Shown here piece by piece: positions 55,347-64,000 of a stretch of DNA of 64,000 nt (positions are counted from its first letter, which is position 1; every line of letters starts with the position of its first letter). Where the stretch lies: positions 248,001 to 312,000 of the forward strand of contig NZ_FNEO01000002.1 of assembly GCF_900100165.1 (NCBI RefSeq), read 5' to 3'. The stretch comes from Flavobacterium glycines. Lineage in GTDB: Bacteria; Bacteroidota; Bacteroidia; Flavobacteriales; Flavobacteriaceae. A model generated the notes under the pieces. It saw only the letters and a list, made by a program, of their open reading frames with translations, was not told the origin of the DNA and made no database searches. The position numbers and the translations under genes are program-made.

Positions 55347-55377
55347 TTGTTCGTACTGTTTTTTTAACCTAAATTTG
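55347..55377 (+). promoter_or_regulatory. Bacteroidota promoter of purL
   Basis: TTG (55347-55349), a 20-bp spacer and the -7 box TAAATTTG (55370-55377) match the Bacteroidota consensus well. It is 31 bp before the purL start codon. Confidence 0.75.
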
Positions 55378-55408
55378 CAGCGTTAATTGAACAACTTATA
55401 CATTTACG

Positions 55409-58400
55409 ATGATTCATTTCTTTGAAAACCAAAGCAACGCAATTTTTGCCGTACAAACTCAAGGCGAAATTTCGGCTCAAGATATTTCTAAACTGAACTG
55501 GCTTTTTGCCAATGCAAATAAAATAGAGAAATCCGTATTGACGGATTTTTTTGTTGGTCCTCGTGCAACGATGATTACACCCTGGAGTACCAATGCGGTG
55601 GAAATCACGCAAAACATGGGAATTGAAGGAATCATTCGTATCGAAGAATTCTACAAAGCATCTGAAGATTTCACTGATTTCGACCCAATGCTTTCTCAAA
55701 AATACACCGAATTAAATCAGGATATTTTTACCATCAATATTCAACCGGAACCAATTTTGGAAATTGACGATATTGACGGATACAACAAACAGGAAGGTTT
55801 AGCTTTAAGCTCGGAAGAAGTAGAATACTTAGATAATTTGGCTACCAAATTAGGAAGAAAACTAACGGATTCTGAAATATTTGCTTTCTCTCAGGCCAAT
55901 TCAGAGCACTGCCGTCACAAGATTTTCAACGGAACTTTCGTAATTGACGGAGAAGAAAAAGAAACTTCTCTTTTCAAATTAATCAAAAAAACATCTCAGG
56001 AAAACCCTAACGATATCGTTTCGGCTTACAAAGATAACGTAGCCTTTTTAAAAGGACCTAAAGTAACACAGTTTGCACCAAAAAGCGCTGACAAAGCCGA
56101 TTTCTACGAAACTAAAGAATTTGATTCTGTAATATCATTAAAAGCAGAAACACATAACTTCCCTACTACTGTGGAGCCTTTCAATGGAGCTGCTACAGGT
56201 TCAGGAGGTGAAATTCGTGACCGTTTAGCAGGAGGTCAAGGTTCTCTTCCATTAGCGGGAACTGCGGTTTATATGACTTCTTACTCTCGTTTAGAGGAAG
56301 AAAGACCTTGGGAAAAAGCTGTTGAAGAAAGAAAATGGCTTTACCAAACGCCAATGGATATCTTAATCAAGGCTTCAAACGGAGCTTCAGATTTTGGAAA
56401 TAAATTTGGTCAACCGCTCATCACAGGTTCGGTATTGACTTTCGAACATGAAGAAGATGCCCGCAAAATTGGTTACGACAAAGTAATCATGCAGGCAGGT
56501 GGAATTGGTTACGGAAAATTAGATCAGGCTATCAAACACAAACCACAGGAAGGAGATAAAATTGTCATTCTTGGTGGAGAAAACTACCGTATTGGTATGG
56601 GGGGTGCTGCAGTTTCTTCGGCAGATACCGGAGCTTTTGGTTCAGGAATTGAATTAAATGCTATTCAACGTTCTAACCCTGAAATGCAAAAACGTGCCGC
56701 TAATGCCATTCGTGGATTAGTAGAAAGCGATAACAACCCAATTGTTTCTATTCACGATCACGGTGCGGGTGGACACCTGAACTGTCTTTCGGAATTAGTA
56801 GAAGAAACAGGAGGTTTGATCGACTTAGACAAATTACCTGTGGGTGATCCTACTCTTTCGGCTAAAGAAATTATTGGTAACGAATCTCAGGAAAGAATGG
56901 GATTAGTTATTGGTCAAAAAGATATTGATACTTTACAAAGAATCGCTGAAAGAGAGCGCGCTCCTATGTATCAGGTGGGTGATGTAACTAATGATCATCG
57001 TTTTACTTTCGAATCAAAAACTACTGGTGAAAAACCAATGGATTATGCTTTGGAAGATTTCTTTGGAAGTTCACCAAAAACGGTTATTACCGACACTACT
57101 GTTGATTACAAATATTCAGAATTAGAATACGACAAAAAAAACATAGCTACTTATTTAGAAAACGTGCTTCAACTGGAAGCTGTAGCCTGTAAAGACTGGC
57201 TGACAAATAAAGTGGACCGTTGTGTAAGCGGAAGAGTAGCTAAACAACAATGTGCCGGACCATTACAATTGCCGTTAAACAATGTTGGGGTTATGGCTTT
57301 AGATTACAATGGAAAAGAAGGTATTGCTACCTCTATAGGTCATTCGCCGGTAGCGGCTTTAGTAGATGCTGCGGCTGCCAGCCGTACCGCTATTGCTGAA
57401 TCATTGTCAAATATCATCTGGGCTCCGATTAAAGACGGAATCAAAGGAATTTCATTATCGGCTAACTGGATGTGGGCTTGTAAAAACGAAGGTGAAGATG
57501 CCCGTTTGTATGAAGCTGTTCAGGCTTGTTCTGATTTTGCAATCGATTTAGGAATCAACATTCCAACCGGAAAAGATTCACTTTCGATGAAACAAAAATA
57601 TCCAAATGATGAAGTAATTGCACCGGGAACGGTAATTATCTCAGCTGCCGGAAACTGTACTAACATTACTAAAGTTGTGGAACCTGTTTTACAAAAAAAT
57701 GCAGGCTCGATTTACTACATCAATCTTTCTCAGGATAGTTTTAAACTGGGAGGTTCTTCTTTTGCTCAGATTTTGAACAAAATCGGAAACGAAGTTCCAA
57801 CTATCAAAGATGCCGGATTCTTCAAAAAAGCATTCAATACCATTCAGGAATTAATCAATGAACGTCAAATTGTTGCTGGTCACGATATCGGAAGTGGTGG
57901 TTTAATCACAACTTTATTAGAAATGTGTTTTGCTGATGTAAACTTAGGAGCTAAAATTGACTTCTCTGTTTTTGAAGAGAAAGACATTATCAAATACCTT
58001 TTTGCCGAAAATATCGGAATTGTGTTCCAGGCTAAAGAAGATGCTGTTTTAGAAAGCAAATTAAACGCTAACGGAATTTCATTCTACAAACTGGGAACAG
58101 TAACTAACGAAGCTACATTAAACTTTGGTCCTTGCCAGTTAGACATCGCTAAATACAGAGACGTTTGGTTTAAAACTTCTTATTTATTAGACCAAAAACA
58201 ATCTAAAAACGGAACTGCTAAAGAGCGTTTTGACAACTATAAAAACCAGCCTTTACAGTTTAAATTCCCTGCTCATTTTACAGGTAAGAAAACTGAAATC
58301 CCTGCTGGTCCAAGACCTAAAGCAGCTATCATCCGTGAAAAAGGATCTAACTCGGAGCGTGAAGTAGCTAATGCAATGTACATGGCCGGTTTTGATGTAA

Positions 58401-59062
58401 AAGACATCCACATGACCGATTTGATTTCGGGACGTGAAAATCTGGAAGACATTCAATTCATCGGAGCTGTTGGAGGATTCTCTAATTCTGATGTTTTAGG
58501 TTCTGCTAAAGGTTGGGCCGGAGCCTTCTTATACAACGAAAAAGCAAAAACGGCTTTAGAAAACTTCTTCAAACGTGAAGATACTTTATCTGTTGGAATC
58601 TGTAATGGTTGCCAGTTGTTTATGGAATTAGAATTAATTAATCCGGAACACGAAGTACACGGAAAAATGCTTCACAACAATTCTCATAAACACGAAAGCG
58701 GATTTACTTCGGTAACTATTCAGGAAAACAATTCTGTAATGTTGTCTTCATTAGCAGGTTCGACTTTAGGGGTTTGGGTTTCTCACGGAGAAGGAAAATT
58801 CAATTTACCTTATACTGAAGATCAATACCAAATTGTTGGTAAATACGGTTACGACAGCTATCCGGCTAATCCAAACGGATCGGCTTATAATACGGCTATG
58901 CTATGTGACAAAACAGGACGTCACTTAGTTATGATGCCGCATATTGAGCGTTCTTATTTCCCATGGAACTGGGCTCATTATCCGGATAACGGACAAAAAG
59001 ACGAGGTTTCTCCATGGCACGAAGCATTTGTTAATGCAAGAAAATGGATTGAAAACAACTAA
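55409..59062 (+). CDS. purL: Phosphoribosylformylglycinamidine synthase, long single-chain form
   Basis: Converts FGAR to FGAM with glutamine and ATP in purine synthesis. The 1217-residue protein combines the PurS-like N-terminus, two AIR-synthase-type halves and a C-terminal glutaminase, as in E. coli PurL. Conserved parts: SEHCRHKIFNG near residue 166, KAETHNFPT near 246 and GAATGSGGEIRD near 261, HDHGAGGHLNCLSE near 447, GDVTNDHR near 523, and the glutaminase nucleophile in GICNGCQLFMEL near 1064, with the His and Glu in MPHIERSYFPW near 1175. It has its own promoter and a strong terminator. Confidence 0.97.
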   Translation: MIHFFENQSNAIFAVQTQGEISAQDISKLNWLFANANKIEKSVLTDFFVGPRATMITPWSTNAVEITQNMGIEGIIRIEEFYKASEDFTDFDPMLSQKYTELNQDIFTINIQPEPILEIDDIDGYNKQEGLALSSEEVEYLDNLATKLGRKLTDSEIFAFSQANSEHCRHKIFNGTFVIDGEEKETSLFKLIKKTSQENPNDIVSAYKDNVAFLKGPKVTQFAPKSADKADFYETKEFDSVISLKAETHNFPTTVEPFNGAATGSGGEIRDRLAGGQGSLPLAGTAVYMTSYSRLEEERPWEKAVEERKWLYQTPMDILIKASNGASDFGNKFGQPLITGSVLTFEHEEDARKIGYDKVIMQAGGIGYGKLDQAIKHKPQEGDKIVILGGENYRIGMGGAAVSSADTGAFGSGIELNAIQRSNPEMQKRAANAIRGLVESDNNPIVSIHDHGAGGHLNCLSELVEETGGLIDLDKLPVGDPTLSAKEIIGNESQERMGLVIGQKDIDTLQRIAERERAPMYQVGDVTNDHRFTFESKTTGEKPMDYALEDFFGSSPKTVITDTTVDYKYSELEYDKKNIATYLENVLQLEAVACKDWLTNKVDRCVSGRVAKQQCAGPLQLPLNNVGVMALDYNGKEGIATSIGHSPVAALVDAAAASRTAIAESLSNIIWAPIKDGIKGISLSANWMWACKNEGEDARLYEAVQACSDFAIDLGINIPTGKDSLSMKQKYPNDEVIAPGTVIISAAGNCTNITKVVEPVLQKNAGSIYYINLSQDSFKLGGSSFAQILNKIGNEVPTIKDAGFFKKAFNTIQELINERQIVAGHDIGSGGLITTLLEMCFADVNLGAKIDFSVFEEKDIIKYLFAENIGIVFQAKEDAVLESKLNANGISFYKLGTVTNEATLNFGPCQLDIAKYRDVWFKTSYLLDQKQSKNGTAKERFDNYKNQPLQFKFPAHFTGKKTEIPAGPRPKAAIIREKGSNSEREVANAMYMAGFDVKDIHMTDLISGRENLEDIQFIGAVGGFSNSDVLGSAKGWAGAFLYNEKAKTALENFFKREDTLSVGICNGCQLFMELELINPEHEVHGKMLHNNSHKHESGFTSVTIQENNSVMLSSLAGSTLGVWVSHGEGKFNLPYTEDQYQIVGKYGYDSYPANPNGSAYNTAMLCDKTGRHLVMMPHIERSYFPWNWAHYPDNGQKDEVSPWHEAFVNARKWIENN

Positions 59063-59083
59063 TAATTCAGTTTTAAAATATAG

Positions 59084-59114
59084 AAAGCGTTCTCGAAAGG
59101 GAACGCTTTTTTTT
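59084..59114 (+). terminator. Terminator after purL
   Basis: AAAGCGTTC (59084-59092) pairs perfectly with GAACGCTTT (59101-59109), followed by a T run. Confidence 0.93.
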
Positions 59115-59182
59115 GTGAGATAAATCTTTTTTATAAAATAATAAATCTTACATTTAGAAAATTAAAAATCTAATTTACCAAC

Positions 59183-59638
59183 ATGAAAAAACCACTCTTA
59201 ATTTTAAGTTTCGCATTACTTTCCTTTACAACAAATGCTCAAAATCCAACTAAAACAGAAAAAATAAAACAATTACTTGAATTAAGTGGTTCAGGAAAAA
59301 TGGGGATTCAGGTGATGGACCAAATGATGAGCAGTTTTAAAAGTTCTTACAGCGTAGTCAAACAGGAATTTTGGGAAGAATTTAAAAAAGAAATTAACCC
59401 GGATGATATTGAAAATATGATTTTACCAATTTATGATAAATATTACACCGAAGCTGATATTGATCAACTGACAGCTTTTTATAAATCACCAATTGGTAAA
59501 AAAATGATTCAGACAATGCCTTTGGTGATGCGGGAATCCATGGTTGCCGGACAAAACTGGGGAAAAGAAATTGCGACAAAAGTTTTAGCCAGGCTAAAAG
59601 AAAAAGGTTATTTGGAAAAGCAAAAGGAGCTAAAATAA
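59183..59638 (+). CDS. Exported DUF2059 protein
   Basis: A 151-residue protein with a signal peptide (MKKPLLILSFALLSFTTNA) followed by a helical DUF2059 domain: YDKYYTEADIDQLTAFYKSP near residue 88, then GKKMIQTMPLVMRE. Proteins with this domain are periplasmic or secreted and of unknown function. It ends 17 bp before the YiaK-like gene, so the two may be co-transcribed. Confidence 0.88.
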   Translation: MKKPLLILSFALLSFTTNAQNPTKTEKIKQLLELSGSGKMGIQVMDQMMSSFKSSYSVVKQEFWEEFKKEINPDDIENMILPIYDKYYTEADIDQLTAFYKSPIGKKMIQTMPLVMRESMVAGQNWGKEIATKVLARLKEKGYLEKQKELK

Positions 59639-59655
59639 ATGTAACCCAGAAGGAA

Positions 59656-60675
59656 ATGACTAAAAATTTGACGCTAATTCCATCCGAAAAAATGCAGGAG
59701 GTACTTTATAAGCTCTTCCTGAAATATAAATTTACCGATGCTAAAGCTAAATTAATGGCCGAAGTCTTTGCTGATAATTCTTTATCAGGTGTGAATTCTC
59801 ATGGAATCAATCGTGTTTCTCCTTTTATTAAATATGTTGAAGAAGGTTTAGTAAAAAAAGATGCTGAAGCCGTGAAAGTAGAATCTTTTGGCAGTATCGA
59901 ACGATGGGATGGCAACTTTGGTCCGGGTATCATTAATGCCCGAATTTGTACCAACCGGGCAATTGAATTAGCTAAATCACACGGAATGGGATTAGTTGCT
60001 TTACGCAATACTAATCATTGGATGAGAGGTGGCTCTTATGGTTGGCAGACTGCTGAGGCTGGTTGCATTTCAATTCTTTTTACCAATACAAAACCCAATA
60101 TGCCACCTTGGGGAGCCAAAGAAAGCCGCTTAGGTAATAATCCATTTATTATATCAATCCCCAGAGCGGGAGGTCATATCGTATTAGACATGGCTATCTC
60201 TCAATTTTCTTTTGGGAAGATTAACGAGTATAAATTAAGAGGAGAACAACTTCCTTACCCTGGTGGTTGGGATGAAAACGACGAATTATCCAAAGATCCT
60301 GAAAAAATTCTGTCTAAAGAAAGAGGATTACCTATTGGATACTGGAAAGGTTCTGCCCTATCGATAGTTTTGGATATGCTGGCAACAATATTGTCTGCAG
60401 GAAATTCTACCTCTAAAATAGGCCTGAATGAACATGAAACCGGAATTTCTCAAATATTCCTTTGCATTTATCCTGAAATATTTCACGACCAGAATTTACA
60501 GGAAAAACTTCTGAATGAAATTATCGATTACACTCACAATGCAGAACCCATTGATTCTGAAAATAAAATTTATTATCCGGGAGAGCGGGCTTTACAAAAC
60601 AAAGCCAAAAATCTGAAAGATGGAATTCCTGTAAGTAAGGAAATTTGGCAAAATGTAATAGAATTATTAGGCTAA
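59656..60675 (+). CDS. YiaK-like 3-dehydro-L-gulonate 2-dehydrogenase
   Basis: An NAD(P)-dependent oxidoreductase of the malate/L-lactate dehydrogenase (LDH2) family, 339 residues. It is close to E. coli YiaK, which reduces 2,3-diketo-L-gulonate: SGVNSHGINRVSPFIKYVE near residue 44, GLVALRNTNHWMRGGSYGW near 115 with the catalytic His, MPPWGAKESRLGNNP near 150, and LPIGYWKGSALSIVLDMLAT near 230. In YiaK the equivalents are nearly identical. No other gulonate, ascorbate or xylulose genes lie nearby, so the physiological substrate is uncertain; a uronate or ketoaldonate from pectin is possible. Confidence 0.85.
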   Translation: MTKNLTLIPSEKMQEVLYKLFLKYKFTDAKAKLMAEVFADNSLSGVNSHGINRVSPFIKYVEEGLVKKDAEAVKVESFGSIERWDGNFGPGIINARICTNRAIELAKSHGMGLVALRNTNHWMRGGSYGWQTAEAGCISILFTNTKPNMPPWGAKESRLGNNPFIISIPRAGGHIVLDMAISQFSFGKINEYKLRGEQLPYPGGWDENDELSKDPEKILSKERGLPIGYWKGSALSIVLDMLATILSAGNSTSKIGLNEHETGISQIFLCIYPEIFHDQNLQEKLLNEIIDYTHNAEPIDSENKIYYPGERALQNKAKNLKDGIPVSKEIWQNVIELLG

Positions 60676-60759
60676 AACTCGGACTTAATATTGTGTATAG
60701 AATTACAATTATTATCTTATATTCGTCACTCAAAAAAGTCTAATAAAATAAATAAAAAT

Positions 60760-61185
60760 ATGCCTACACCAGTTTCTGAATGTTTGTATTGCCAAGAAAA
60801 CGAAACATTACATAACTTAATGATTAAAATCACCGACTTAAAAGTATCACAACTCTTCTTGTTTAAAGAGCAATCATACACTGGTCGTTTAAATGTTGTC
60901 TATAAAGATCACGGAGTTGAATTTCATGAATTAAGCGATGAACAACGCAATGCTTTCATGGACGATGTCGCTACAACTGCCAAAGCCATAGCTAAAGTGT
61001 TCAATCCGGATAAAATTAATTATGGTGCTTTTTCAGACAAGTTGTCTCATTTACACTTTCATATTGTTCCAAAATACAAAGATGGCTATGGTTTTGGGAG
61101 TGTTTTTGAAATGAACCCGGAAAAAGTAATGCTTTCAGATGCTGAATACGAAGCCGTAATTGAAAAAGTAAAAGCGGCGCTATAA
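60760..61185 (+). CDS. HIT-family nucleotide hydrolase/transferase
   Basis: A 141-residue protein with the histidine triad HLHFHIVPK near residue 110 and an N-terminal CLYCQEN pair of cysteines that could bind zinc. HIT proteins cleave nucleoside phosphoramidates or dinucleoside polyphosphates. I choose the ATG giving MPTPVSECLYC; an in-frame ATG 23 codons upstream overlaps the previous intergenic region and adds basic residues unlike the family. The terminator downstream ends the transcript. Confidence 0.88.
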   Translation: MPTPVSECLYCQENETLHNLMIKITDLKVSQLFLFKEQSYTGRLNVVYKDHGVEFHELSDEQRNAFMDDVATTAKAIAKVFNPDKINYGAFSDKLSHLHFHIVPKYKDGYGFGSVFEMNPEKVMLSDAEYEAVIEKVKAAL

Positions 61186-61211
61186 AATCCTGCAACAGAT
61201 TTACAAAACAG

Positions 61212-61251
61212 AATCCTCTTTTTAATTCAATTTAAAAAGAGGATTTTTTAT
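61212..61251 (+). terminator. Terminator after the HIT gene
   Basis: AATCCTCTTTTTAA (61212-61225) pairs with TTAAAAAGAGGATT (61232-61245) around a 6-nt loop, followed by TTTTTA. The rest of 61186-61491 is AT-rich, with no gene or clear promoter box. Confidence 0.9.
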
Positions 61252-61491
61252 TGATAGAAGACAAATTATCACAGATTTTAAAATATAATCCACGCTGCTT
61301 TTAGTATACTAAATTGAAACTTATATGGTCTTTAAATCATAAATAAAACATAGTGCAAAGCAAAAAACTTACATGACTTATATGTTTAAAAAATTTATTA
61401 AACGTAAAAATCTGTAACCACAAACAAACTCATTTCTGTATCTGTACTTGTTTTTTTGAAAACAATAGTTTTACAATATAAACATCAAAGT

Positions 61492-61878
61492 ATGGAAACG
61501 ATTCTAAAACAACAGCAAAACCTTAGCTTCAGAGCGGTTACTATCACTGATCTCAATGCCATAATTAGTCTTTACCAACAACAAAACACTTCTTTTACAG
61601 AGTCAAATTTGCAATTCAACCATCAGTTTGGGCTACCGCTTTATGTGGCCGAATGGGATAATGAAATTGTGGGCTATTCTTATGTTGCTGCAACTAATTC
61701 AGATGATTATTGCTTAAAAACAACTATTAATACTACTTTTTCAAATTATCCTATCAATGAACATTTAATACTGGAATCGGAGTTATTTTTTGAATCAGAA
61801 TGGCAAAATGATTCTCTTAAAAAACTAAAAATGGCTATTGACCAATTGGTAAATTGGCTAAACAATTCAAAATCATAA
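61492..61878 (+). CDS. Short GNAT-like acetyltransferase protein
   Basis: A 128-residue protein whose first part (LSFRAVTITDLNAIISLYQQ, then LPLYVAEWDNEIVGYSYVAAT) matches the N-terminal strands of GNAT acetyltransferases. The acetyl-CoA motif (Q/RxxGxG/A) expected after these strands is not visible, and the C-terminal half is helical and polar. It could be a degenerate or incomplete GNAT, or a new small domain. The ATG giving METILKQQQ is chosen; a TTG 36 bp upstream is possible. The next gene, a MocR regulator, begins 62 bp downstream in the same direction. Confidence 0.55.
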   Translation: METILKQQQNLSFRAVTITDLNAIISLYQQQNTSFTESNLQFNHQFGLPLYVAEWDNEIVGYSYVAATNSDDYCLKTTINTTFSNYPINEHLILESELFFESEWQNDSLKKLKMAIDQLVNWLNNSKS

Positions 61879-61940
61879 AGCTTTATGGATACAGTTTAAA
61901 AATTAGTACATTTATAGGACACAAACAATTCCCTCATAAA

Positions 61941-63362
61941 ATGCCCAGAGAAATTTTATATTTGAAAATTGCAAAAATAATCGAAGAGCAAATCGCATCC
62001 GGAACTTTACAAACAGGCGATAAAGTCCCTTCTATCCGTATGGTACAAAAAATCCACAACGTGAGTATCAATACGGTTAAACAGGCATTTTTAGAACTGG
62101 AAAGCAAATCTTTAATTGCATCTAAACCTAAATCAGGCTATTATGTCAGTCAGGCATTTAACACTAAATTAGGGCTTCCATCAATAAACAAGTTCAATTT
62201 ATCCGATAAAGAAAAGACTCCTGAAGATTTAATTTCCAAGGTGTTCAATACTTTGAGCAACAAAGATTTCACACAATTTTCACTGGGAGTTGTGGATAAA
62301 AGCATGCTTCCCATTGCAAAACTGAACAAAGGAATAATAAAAGTATTACGAAATTTAGAAGACAGCGGAACAGCTTACGAACCGGCTCAGGGAAATATCA
62401 ATTTGCGAAGAAATATAGCTAAATGGTCTTTTACCTGGGATGGCCATTTAAACGAGGACGATATTGTAACCACTTCCGGAACCTTGAATGCGCTCTTTTA
62501 TTCTTTAATAACAGTGACTAATCCCGGAGATACGGTAGCTATTGAAAGTCCTGTGTATTTTGGTATTTTACAAATGATAAAATCATTAGGTTTACATATT
62601 ATTGAACTTCCTACACATCCTGTTACAGGTGTCGCTATCGAAGATTTAAAAAAAGTACTGCCTAAAATAAAAGCCTGCTGTTTTGTGACTAATTTCAACA
62701 ACCCGCTGGGCAGTTGCATACCGGAAGAAAACAAAAAAGAAATAGTTCGATTACTTACGCTACATAATATTCCTTTAATTGAAGATGATTTGTATGGTGA
62801 TATTTTCTTTGGTACCAGCCGACCAAAACCCTGTAAAGCTTTTGACGAAGCTGGCATTGTCATGTGGTGCGGTTCGGTATCTAAAACCCTGGCGCCGGGT
62901 TATCGCGTGGGCTGGGTAGCTCCGGGGAAATTCAAAGATAAATTAATCCGACACAAACTATTGCATACCATGTCCAGTCCACCATTGTTTCAGGAAGTCA
63001 TTGCTGATTTCATGGAGCATGGCCGATACGATCATCATTTAAGGTCGTTACGAAACACATTATATGCAAACTATTTACACTTTCAGCGTACTATAGAAAA
63101 CTATTTTCCCGAAAACACCAAAATTTCAAAACCTCAAGGTGGCTTTGTACTTTGGTTAGAACTCGATCCGCGGATAGACACTGCCATTTTATACGATACC
63201 GCAGTACAACATAAAATAGGTTTTGCACCGGGAAGGATGTTTACCCAACACAATCAGTACAACAATTGTATGCGGTTAAATTTTGCCGTAAAATGGGATG
63301 AAAAAGTCGAAAACAGTCTAAAAAGATTAGGCACATTAATCAAACAACAATTAAAAAAATGA
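61941..63362 (+). CDS. MocR-type transcriptional regulator with aminotransferase domain
   Basis: A 474-residue protein with a GntR winged helix (residues 1-75; GDKVPSIRMVQKIHNVSINTVKQAF) fused to a type I aminotransferase-like domain (about 100-474). The cofactor lysine is in WCGSVSKTLAPGYRVGW near 316, with NFNNPLGSCIPEENK near 253 and LIEDDLYGDIF near 281. MocR proteins often control genes of amino-acid, PLP or GABA metabolism using PLP or an amino compound as signal. The chosen ATG gives MPREILYLKIAKI, the conserved start; the longer frame upstream is unlikely. It overlaps the PhzF gene (ATGA), which it may control. Confidence 0.92.
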   Translation: MPREILYLKIAKIIEEQIASGTLQTGDKVPSIRMVQKIHNVSINTVKQAFLELESKSLIASKPKSGYYVSQAFNTKLGLPSINKFNLSDKEKTPEDLISKVFNTLSNKDFTQFSLGVVDKSMLPIAKLNKGIIKVLRNLEDSGTAYEPAQGNINLRRNIAKWSFTWDGHLNEDDIVTTSGTLNALFYSLITVTNPGDTVAIESPVYFGILQMIKSLGLHIIELPTHPVTGVAIEDLKKVLPKIKACCFVTNFNNPLGSCIPEENKKEIVRLLTLHNIPLIEDDLYGDIFFGTSRPKPCKAFDEAGIVMWCGSVSKTLAPGYRVGWVAPGKFKDKLIRHKLLHTMSSPPLFQEVIADFMEHGRYDHHLRSLRNTLYANYLHFQRTIENYFPENTKISKPQGGFVLWLELDPRIDTAILYDTAVQHKIGFAPGRMFTQHNQYNNCMRLNFAVKWDEKVENSLKRLGTLIKQQLKK

Positions 63363-64000
63363 AAATATATCAAATCGATGCTTTTAGCAAAACCGTTTTC
63401 TCAGGAAATCCGGCTGCTGTTTGTCCGCTGGAAGAATGGTTAAGTGATACTATTATGCAAAAAATAGCTGCCGAAAACAATCTTGCCGAAACTGCCTTTT
63501 ATGTCAAAAATGGTGATAACTACGAAATCAGATGGTTTACACCCAAGCTTGAAGTAGATCTTTGCGGACATGCCACACTAGCAGCTGCTTTTGTGTTGTT
63601 TCATTTCGAAAATTACAATACTAATCGCATCACTTTTTTCTCTCCCAGAAGCGGTGAATTAACCGTTACAAAAGAAGCCGATTTGTTATCCTTAAATTTC
63701 CCGGTCGATGTATTGGAACCTATCCCGTTAACTCCTCAAATGACAGATGGATTGAATGTAAAACCAATTCAGGCTTTTAAAGGAAAAACTGACTATATGC
63801 TTCTTTTTAATACTGAAGATGAAATCCTGAATTTAAATCCCGATTTTGAAAAACTTTCAAAACTGCAAGCCCGAGGTATCATTGTAACTGCCAAAGGGAA
63901 CAACTCCGATTTTGTTTCCCGATTTTTTGCCCCGCAATCGGGAATTAATGAAGATCCGGTAACAGGTTCAGCTCATACTACACTCATCCCCTATTGGGCA
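63359..64000 (+). CDS. PhzF-family isomerase, 3' end outside the window
   Basis: An open frame of 214 codons with no stop before the window end. It begins MKIYQIDAFSKTVFSGNPAA and has the catalytic Glu44 in NNLAETAFYV, CGHATLAAA near residue 69 and EDPVTGSAH near 200, all typical of the PhzF/YddE epimerase-like fold (about 260-290 residues), so roughly 50-80 residues are missing. PhzF enzymes isomerise or tautomerise small compounds; substrates of most members are unknown. The start overlaps the MocR stop by ATGA, so the genes are coupled. Confidence 0.92.
   Translation, partial: MKIYQIDAFSKTVFSGNPAAVCPLEEWLSDTIMQKIAAENNLAETAFYVKNGDNYEIRWFTPKLEVDLCGHATLAAAFVLFHFENYNTNRITFFSPRSGELTVTKEADLLSLNFPVDVLEPIPLTPQMTDGLNVKPIQAFKGKTDYMLLFNTEDEILNLNPDFEKLSKLQARGIIVTAKGNNSDFVSRFFAPQSGINEDPVTGSAHTTLIPYWA

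Noticed and set aside
61854..61940. Longer N-terminus of the MocR gene overlapping the GNAT-like gene
   Set aside because: The added residues do not match the family; the winged helix starts with the methionine at 61941.

Overview
The window looks like chromosome from a Flavobacterium-type member of the Bacteroidota. It is AT-rich, has SusC/SusD pairs, a hybrid two-component regulator, promoter -7 boxes of the TAnnTTTG type, bacillithiol and menaquinone genes, and no Shine-Dalgarno pattern. There are no rRNA genes, insertion sequences, phage genes or CRISPR arrays.

Positions 1-13344 (all minus strand) carry sugar and lactate catabolism followed by pectin enzymes. From upstream to downstream: a GH28 polygalacturonase, a PL22-like oligogalacturonate lyase, a GntR-type sensor/regulator, the rhamnose transporter RhaT, a fused rhamnulose-1-phosphate aldolase/lactaldehyde dehydrogenase, rhamnose mutarotase, RhaI-type isomerase, a FGGY kinase, and then LutA, LutB and the start of LutC. 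The chemistry is continuous: rhamnose gives DHAP plus lactaldehyde, the fused enzyme makes lactate, and LutABC turns lactate into pyruvate.

Positions 13495-33671 (minus strand) are a polysaccharide utilisation locus: a vSGLT-like sodium/sugar symporter, a hybrid histidine kinase/AraC regulator (HTCS), a surface glycan-binding lipoprotein, SusC, SusD, GH30, GH2, GH27 and a two-domain GH43. The enzyme set fits a galactose-rich side chain of pectin or a type II arabinogalactan. A two-block DNA element is conserved upstream of both the SusC/D operon and the GH2 gene and is the best candidate for the HTCS operator.

Positions 34059-45893 are housekeeping: BirA, RsfS, FtsH, a stand-alone LUD protein, CdsA, Psd, an acyl-CoA-binding protein, a lipoprotein superoxide dismutase, an OstA/LptA-like protein, a class III aminotransferase, a TPR protein and AroE. 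Positions 46026-50173 hold two more secreted pectin/acetyl-ester type proteins (a sialate O-acetylesterase-like SGNH protein and a large beta-helix, pectinesterase-like protein).

Positions 50201-64000 include tRNA-His, BshB1, the menaquinone pair MenF and a MenI-like thioesterase, a beta-helix lipoprotein, a DUF1826-like protein, PurL, a DUF2059 protein, a YiaK-like dehydrogenase, a HIT protein, and a GNAT-like/MocR/PhzF group cut by the window end. No clearly new defence or mobile system is visible. The most informative new-looking items are the shared PUL operator, the rhamnose-lactate coupling with its regulatory repeats, and several unassigned secreted proteins.
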